Source of the DNA: Chytriomyces cf. hyalinus JEL632
Taxonomy: Eukaryota; Chytridiomycota; Chytridiomycetes; Chytridiales; Chytriomycetaceae
Direction of reading: 5' to 3'
Assembly (NCBI GenBank): GCA_025435555.1
Contig: JAIWWG010000077.1
Location: forward strand, 106,206 to 170,205
DNA: 64,000 bases
The first letter of the stretch is position 1. Every line of letters starts with the position of its first letter. Both the position numbers and the translations under genes were made by a program. Positions 59,569-64,000 of this stretch are shown one piece after another. The notes under the pieces are model-generated. The model worked only from the letters and a program-made list of their open reading frames with translations, was not told the origin of the DNA and did no database searches.

Positions 59569-60165
59569 TTGAGGATTGTTGACAAGTGCATTTCAGGTTT
59601 TCATCAGCAACTATTGGCAGGCAAAGAGAAAAGCTGCAAGCAATGTACATGCCATGCCTGCAGCAGGACCAGACCCACCTGTGATCAACAACCTGCAAAG
59701 AATCTGTCAAATCCTGCTGATCTGCAAGATCTCAATGACATCCTGGAGCAGAGGCCTCACAAAGCGCGCATTGTTGCCTCAGAAAAGATGCCTGGCTTCC
59801 AAATGTTTCTGCGCAAGCTTGGGAGAGATCTTAATGGTAAGGCATTTGCATCATATTTGGAACAGCAGTCACAACAGCCTCACACAGATGCAAACAAAGC
59901 CCTGAAGAAAGACAACAGTCAGGCTGAACTGCTTCAGATGAATGAGTTCCAAATGATTACCTCTGAGTCTGGCGTACAGCTGGGGAGTAAATGGGCAGCT
60001 CAGAGTCAAGATGAGCATGATGAATACGAAAGAATGGCATGCTGTCAGATACTTGCAAGTAAAGAAAATATGGACTCAACCGGAGGGAGCATTTCAGAAA
60101 TATGGGAAGCACAGCAAAAGGCTTATTTGACGATGGTAACTGCAATCAGAAATTTTGGTTCGTAA
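59569..60165 (+). CDS. Unknown 198-codon open frame in repeat-rich region
   Basis: MRIVDKCISGFHQQLLAGKE start, Cys/His-rich early part (CKQCTCHACSRTRPTC), then RKLGRDLNGKAFASYLEQQS and a Gln/Glu-rich region ending AIRNFGS. Not recognised. Position between unrelated genes and mobile-element debris, and composition, point to a transposon- or repeat-derived gene. An overlapping frame continues to 60287 (HWHFKMPYESDDN). Confidence 0.35.
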   Translation: MRIVDKCISGFHQQLLAGKEKSCKQCTCHACSRTRPTCDQQPAKNLSNPADLQDLNDILEQRPHKARIVASEKMPGFQMFLRKLGRDLNGKAFASYLEQQSQQPHTDANKALKKDNSQAELLQMNEFQMITSESGVQLGSKWAAQSQDEHDEYERMACCQILASKENMDSTGGSISEIWEAQQKAYLTMVTAIRNFGS

Positions 60166-60287
60166 CAAAACAGCCTTTGACTGGATTGATAGCTGAAACC
60201 TCCATTAGTGAAGATCAGTGGAACTCACATTGGCACTTCAAGATGCCATATGAATCAGATGACAATTGCTGCATTGTCTCTTCGTAA

Positions 60288-60705
60288 CAGTTCTTAAAGC
60301 TTGTATCGACAGTAACTACTCTTTTAATAGATCAACTAAAGACTTATACAACTATTAGCTTAATAAAGAAAGAATACTGTAGCCAGCTAACCTAAAGATA
60401 TACGCAGTCAGTAAGAACAATACTGCAACAGAGAGCAAATAGTAGAAGATAAGAATCAGTTCTCAAGGGAGAAACTGATGTTAAGTAGGAAACACTAGGA
60501 ACAATGGTCAAATGACCCATTGTGTAAAGTGACAAAGAGAACAAAGAAGTAGCTTGTAAAATAACGAATAAGGTGATTAGATTAAAAAAGACAAAGCCTA
60601 AAAAAACATCCAGAAGAAAGATGAGTGATTGTAAAGATAAAATTAAGATTGGCAATGTGTAAATAAAGAATTTCGCGTCTTACGACAGAATTCAACAAAA
60701 ATACA
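60288..60705 (-). repeat. Solo copia LTR, inverted relative to 43511-43937
   Basis: Read on the minus strand it starts TGTATTTTTGTTGAATTCTG and ends TTAAGAACTG, and is homologous through its whole length to the LTR at 43511-43937. No matching internal copia sequence adjoins it, so it is a solo LTR or a fragment. Confidence 0.8.
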
Positions 60706-60799
60706 GTGCAATGGTGTTAAAAACAGATGATTGATAAGTAAAAGACAGTACTGGTAGGCAGTTGGGGCTTGGAGTGTGTTTATCCAGGCTCTGGGTGTT

Positions 60800-61676
60800 T
60801 GGTTTTGGTTTCTTGGGCTTTTATGATATTTATTATCTTAAGGTTGAATCACAACACATCAAAACAGCTCTCCTTATATACATTTTTGTCTCCCATAAAA
60901 TCTAATTAGGCTTTCTTCAATTTCACTTCTTGGCCACATTTTTTTCCATTTCATTTGTCATAATTGAGATTTTCAGTCAGAAAGTCATTATGGATGTGAA
61001 ATCACTCATTTGTCATTTTCCAGTTTGAAATTGCTGAAAAAGTGAGTCATTGCTTACAAATCAGTTTTCAGGCTGATTCATTAATCAGAACTGGGCTGAC
61101 AGCAAAGGCTTGTCAATTATAATCAATATCCCCACAGTGGATAAGGTTATTGATTAATTGCTTGACTGGCTTGACAGATTAGTCATACAAAAGTGGTAAT
61201 AGAATACTTGTCTAAGTTGATTTCTATTTCCTCTTCTTCTGCTTATTTCCCCATAAAGATCAGAAGATAGCTGCATGGAGGTGGCAGCAGTGTGGGTTGA
61301 ACCAGTGACCTGTGGGTCTGTGGTCGCGAACTTTAACAGGTATGCCAGGATCATATAAATTCCAAACATTTGCTTTCCAACCATGTTTATGCTTGATCAG
61401 AGCAAGAATAGTTGAAATCATGTAGTGGAATAAGCTATTGTCATCTACAAGTCTGCACCCTTTATAGAACACGAGGATTCATGTATTCATTCCTTGCTAT
61501 CTACTAGACGTTTACCCTACTCAATGTCATATTTCATGCCCATATGTATTGAGGTTGGTGGAATGGTGAGGTGCGTGACTCTTCTTTATCTGCAGTAGAG
61601 AATAAGAGATGAATCAGGGAGAATTAACCTTTATTAAAGTAAACAGTGCTCCATCACTTGAGACTGACATTCAACA
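60800..61676 (+). repeat. Repeat family R, copy B
   Basis: Homologous to 42175-43040 with scattered substitutions and a short indel region near 60965-60990. The last 120 bp (GAATGGTGAGGTGCGTGACT to GACATTCAAC) are nearly identical to copy A. The match stops within the copia-derived frame (MNQGELTFI), where LINE sequence takes over. Confidence 0.85.
61293..61348 (-). repeat. tRNA-like head (possible SINE), copy B
   Basis: Reverse strand TGGCATACCTG (A-box-like) and GGTCACTGGTTCAACCC (B-box-like) with tRNA spacing. Compared with copy A, the A box is worse and the B box better, so the two copies together suggest a tRNA-derived ancestor. Confidence 0.4.
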
Positions 61677-64000
61677 CTGGGTTTCGCTGAGGTCATCCAC
61701 TTGAGACTCCCCAAGGTGGGTTTATGCAATTGCGCAGTTGAGGTTGTGCCAGTGGGCATGCTGGTGCGTCAGGCTCGGCCCAGTAGCCATTGGCTTGCTG
61801 TTGGAGATGGCGGGATTTGGTGTAGATGAGTGCAACAGTGGCAGAGATTTCGTTGTAGGTGTCAATGTCAGAGGGCAGAGTATTCTGGACTTTGTTCAAA
61901 ATGGTGTCAAGCCACGTCATGCAGCCAGCAGGCAGGGCGAGTGTTGTCTAAATTGGGCATAGCAGGGCTGTGGCACCGGAGCAGTCAGCAGCATGGGATT
62001 GGGTCAGCATGTCGGCACACTTGAGGCACGGTTCATGTCGGGTAACAGCACCAAGAGTCCAGCAGAGGATGTTGTTGCGGTTGATTCCCTTGCAGGCAGT
62101 CAGATACTGCCGGATTGGGTCTTTTGTTTCAACTTGGATCGCGCCAGCAATTGTGTCTGGGTTATTGTCCAGGTTGACAATGGATTCCTTGCGCAGTTTC
62201 TGGCGGACGGTGTCAGACAGGGCCCTTTGGGGTTTTGGATGGTGCGTGACTGGGACTGCAGCTCGGGGCGGTGGGGTCAGTGGGTGCTGTCGAAAATCAA
62301 TCCATCTAGCATCCGCATGGGTCACAAGAGGGTTGGAGCAAGCAAGACGAGGAAGACATTCCTGATGTGGTCTGTTGACGCCCAGGAGAGCGCCTTGCCA
62401 GAAACGAACAGCCGGAATGGAGCAATCGGTTGAGTTGTGCAAGCGTGACGACCACATGAGGTTGAGTTCAGTGGCTTGATGTTTGAACAGTTCGACTTGC
62501 AACAGCTTATGGAGTGCAGCAGAGGACGTGTTGCGGGGTGTGGAGGTGAGGGTCTGCAGCGCAAGGCATTGGACTGACTCATACAGCTTGAGGGTTGATG
62601 CAGATGGAGTCTTAAGAGCAACACTGTACTCAAGAACAGGCCGGATGAAGCTCCTGTAAATGTTAACAGATGCAGCAGGGGCCCATCCCATTGCATTCAT
62701 ACCAACCAACGCAAGTGCCATGATGACACTGCGTGCTTTTGCTGTGCGTTTCTTGGCCAAGAGAGCCCAGTTGATGCTGTGTTGACTGAAGGGGATGCCA
62801 AGGTATGGTGCTGTCTGTGAGGAGGGGAGATCCGTGCCATAGAGCTTGAGGGAGACATTGCACAGAGCAGGAGTTGGACCCAGGTAGATACACTTGGATG
62901 GTGAGAACCGGATTCTGAAATCGTTGGACCATTCCTCGCACGTTTGTAGCAAGACAGCAAGATCATGTTTGTTGGCTCCCACAAGCAATGTGTCATCAGC
63001 AAACGGGAGATTGTTGAGGCAGATACCATTGATCATGATGCGCGGGATCCCAGGAGCACTGAGCCGGATTGAGAGACCATGGATGTGACAGTTGAAGAGC
63101 AGTGGCAAGAAGGTAGCACCCTGTAGAAGACCTCGTTCATTGGCATTCGGATCTTAAGTCACGCCACCACCAGACAGCACGAATTGTGGTCAAAAAGATC
63201 CTGGAGCCACGTGAGCATGAATTTGTCCAGACGAAAGACTTGCAAGAGCATTTGCCAGAGGACCTGTTGATTGACTTTGTCATACGCGGCTTTGATGTCC
63301 AACAGGATGGTTGATGCATGTTTGTTGGTGTTCTGAGTCTCGTGGAGGACCATGGCTTGATCAAGTGAGGACTAACTGGGTCTGAAGCTGCGTTGGAAGT
63401 CATCCAGTTGTTGCATTACAGGACTGAGTTTGGGGACAAGCAGCTGCTCATAGAGTCGTCAGAGTGTACACATAAGGGCAATAGGCTGGTAGTTTGCAAT
63501 GTCCTGGTCAGAGCCCTTCTTCTTGAAGACTGGCATGATGAGCGCCTTCCTCCAGTCGGACAGGATGGTTGCAGCAGTGTGAATCATGGGCAGAAGTACG
63601 CCAAGGACATCAGCCATATAGTCGCCACCAGCTTTGATGAGTTCAGCTGGGATTCCATTGGATCCAGTAGCCTTGCCAAGAGGGAGCCCAGAGATTGCAG
63701 ACTTGATTGCATCCAGAGTGAAGACTTCCAGAGTTGATCGTGAGTGGATTTCCTCAGGCGCAGGGGTCCAGGTTGTGGGTGACCAGTGGGCATTGCACCG
63801 AAGGTAGTTTGAAAGTGTGCCACATGCTCATTGATTTTCGCTGGGTCCAGTTTGCATGTAGTGTGATCCTTTCATGACTTGACTCCTTTCACCATGCGCA
63901 TAAATGACGACATGTTTTGGGGGACCGCGATCTTGTCAACAGCATCTTCAAAAAGGACTCACTTGCGGGTGGTCAGATCGGCTTTGATTTTGCCGGGTCC
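61677..64000 (-). pseudogene. Decayed LINE (non-LTR) reverse transcriptase, truncated by window end
   Basis: Reading right to left: LDAIKSAISGLPLGKATGSN and IPAELIKAGGDYMADVLGVL (N-terminal RT), then ANYQPIAL, LLDIKAAYDKVNQQVLWQML (RT motif A), GLLQGATFLPLLFN (motif B), LPFADDTLLVGANKHDL (FADD catalytic motif C), FRIRFSPSKC, APYLGIPFSQHSINW. A C-terminal CxxC-X7-H-X3-C finger (PCLKCADMLTQSHAADC) lies near 62010-62050. The frame is broken by stops near 63443 and 63373 and a shift near 63155, so the copy is dead. Family resembles fungal/plant non-LTR elements, clade not determined. The 5' end is beyond the window. Confidence 0.88.

Overview
The window is nuclear DNA from a fungus, most likely an early-diverging, chytrid-like one. 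This placement is inference. It rests on dense single-copy genes cut by many short GT-AG introns (mostly 50-80 nt), a fungal DAHP synthase, a myosin-motor chitin synthase, PWP2, TGS1, CNOT11, an SNF5 protein ending in a GATA finger, and a Golgi UPF0658 membrane protein. There are no bacterial-style operons, no rRNA and no CRISPR array. Three tRNA genes are present: two identical tRNA-Gln(CUG) and one tRNA-Val(CAC).

Layout. 0-2.5 kb: mitochondrial methionyl-tRNA formyltransferase, then an F-box-like gene. 3.3-4.8 kb: DAHP synthase (shikimate entry). 5-10.6 kb: two identical, oppositely oriented tRNA-Gln genes flank PWP2 (ribosome biogenesis) and an unrecognised gene. 11-17 kb: a ten-exon sacsin-like ATPase-fold protein with a CUE-like segment and a C-terminal HExxH motif. 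17-25 kb: MFS transporter, UPF0658 protein, TGS1 and CNOT11 (start codons 27 bp apart, divergent), PAF-acetylhydrolase-like enzyme. 25-39.4 kb: F-box/LRR gene, glycyl-tRNA synthetase and leucyl-tRNA synthetase (divergent), a lipase, an FSH1-like hydrolase, tRNA-Val.

39.4-44.4 kb is a transposon graveyard: a 5' part of a Ty3/gypsy element abutting tRNA-Val, then a repeat-derived segment, a Ty1/copia 3' end with its LTR, and a second, unrelated copia 3' end with its LTR. 44.8-50.8 kb holds the myosin-motor chitin synthase. 51-59 kb is a minus-strand gene run: adenylosuccinate synthetase, SNF5-GATA, a G-protein alpha subunit and two unrecognised genes. 59.2-64 kb is again repeat-rich: unknown ORFs, an inverted solo LTR, a second copy of the 42.2-43 kb repeat, and a decayed LINE reverse transcriptase running off the end.

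Themes. Translation and RNA metabolism dominate (FMT, GlyRS, LeuRS, PWP2, TGS1, CNOT11, tRNAs). The most unusual signals are an 87-bp, nearly identical sequence inside two different introns of the GlyRS gene (candidate introner or MITE), the ATPase-fold/CUE/HExxH protein, the atypical G-alpha, and the tRNA-adjacent Ty3 remnant. Exon boundaries were read by eye from splice motifs and reading-frame continuity; gene ends are firmer than internal boundaries.
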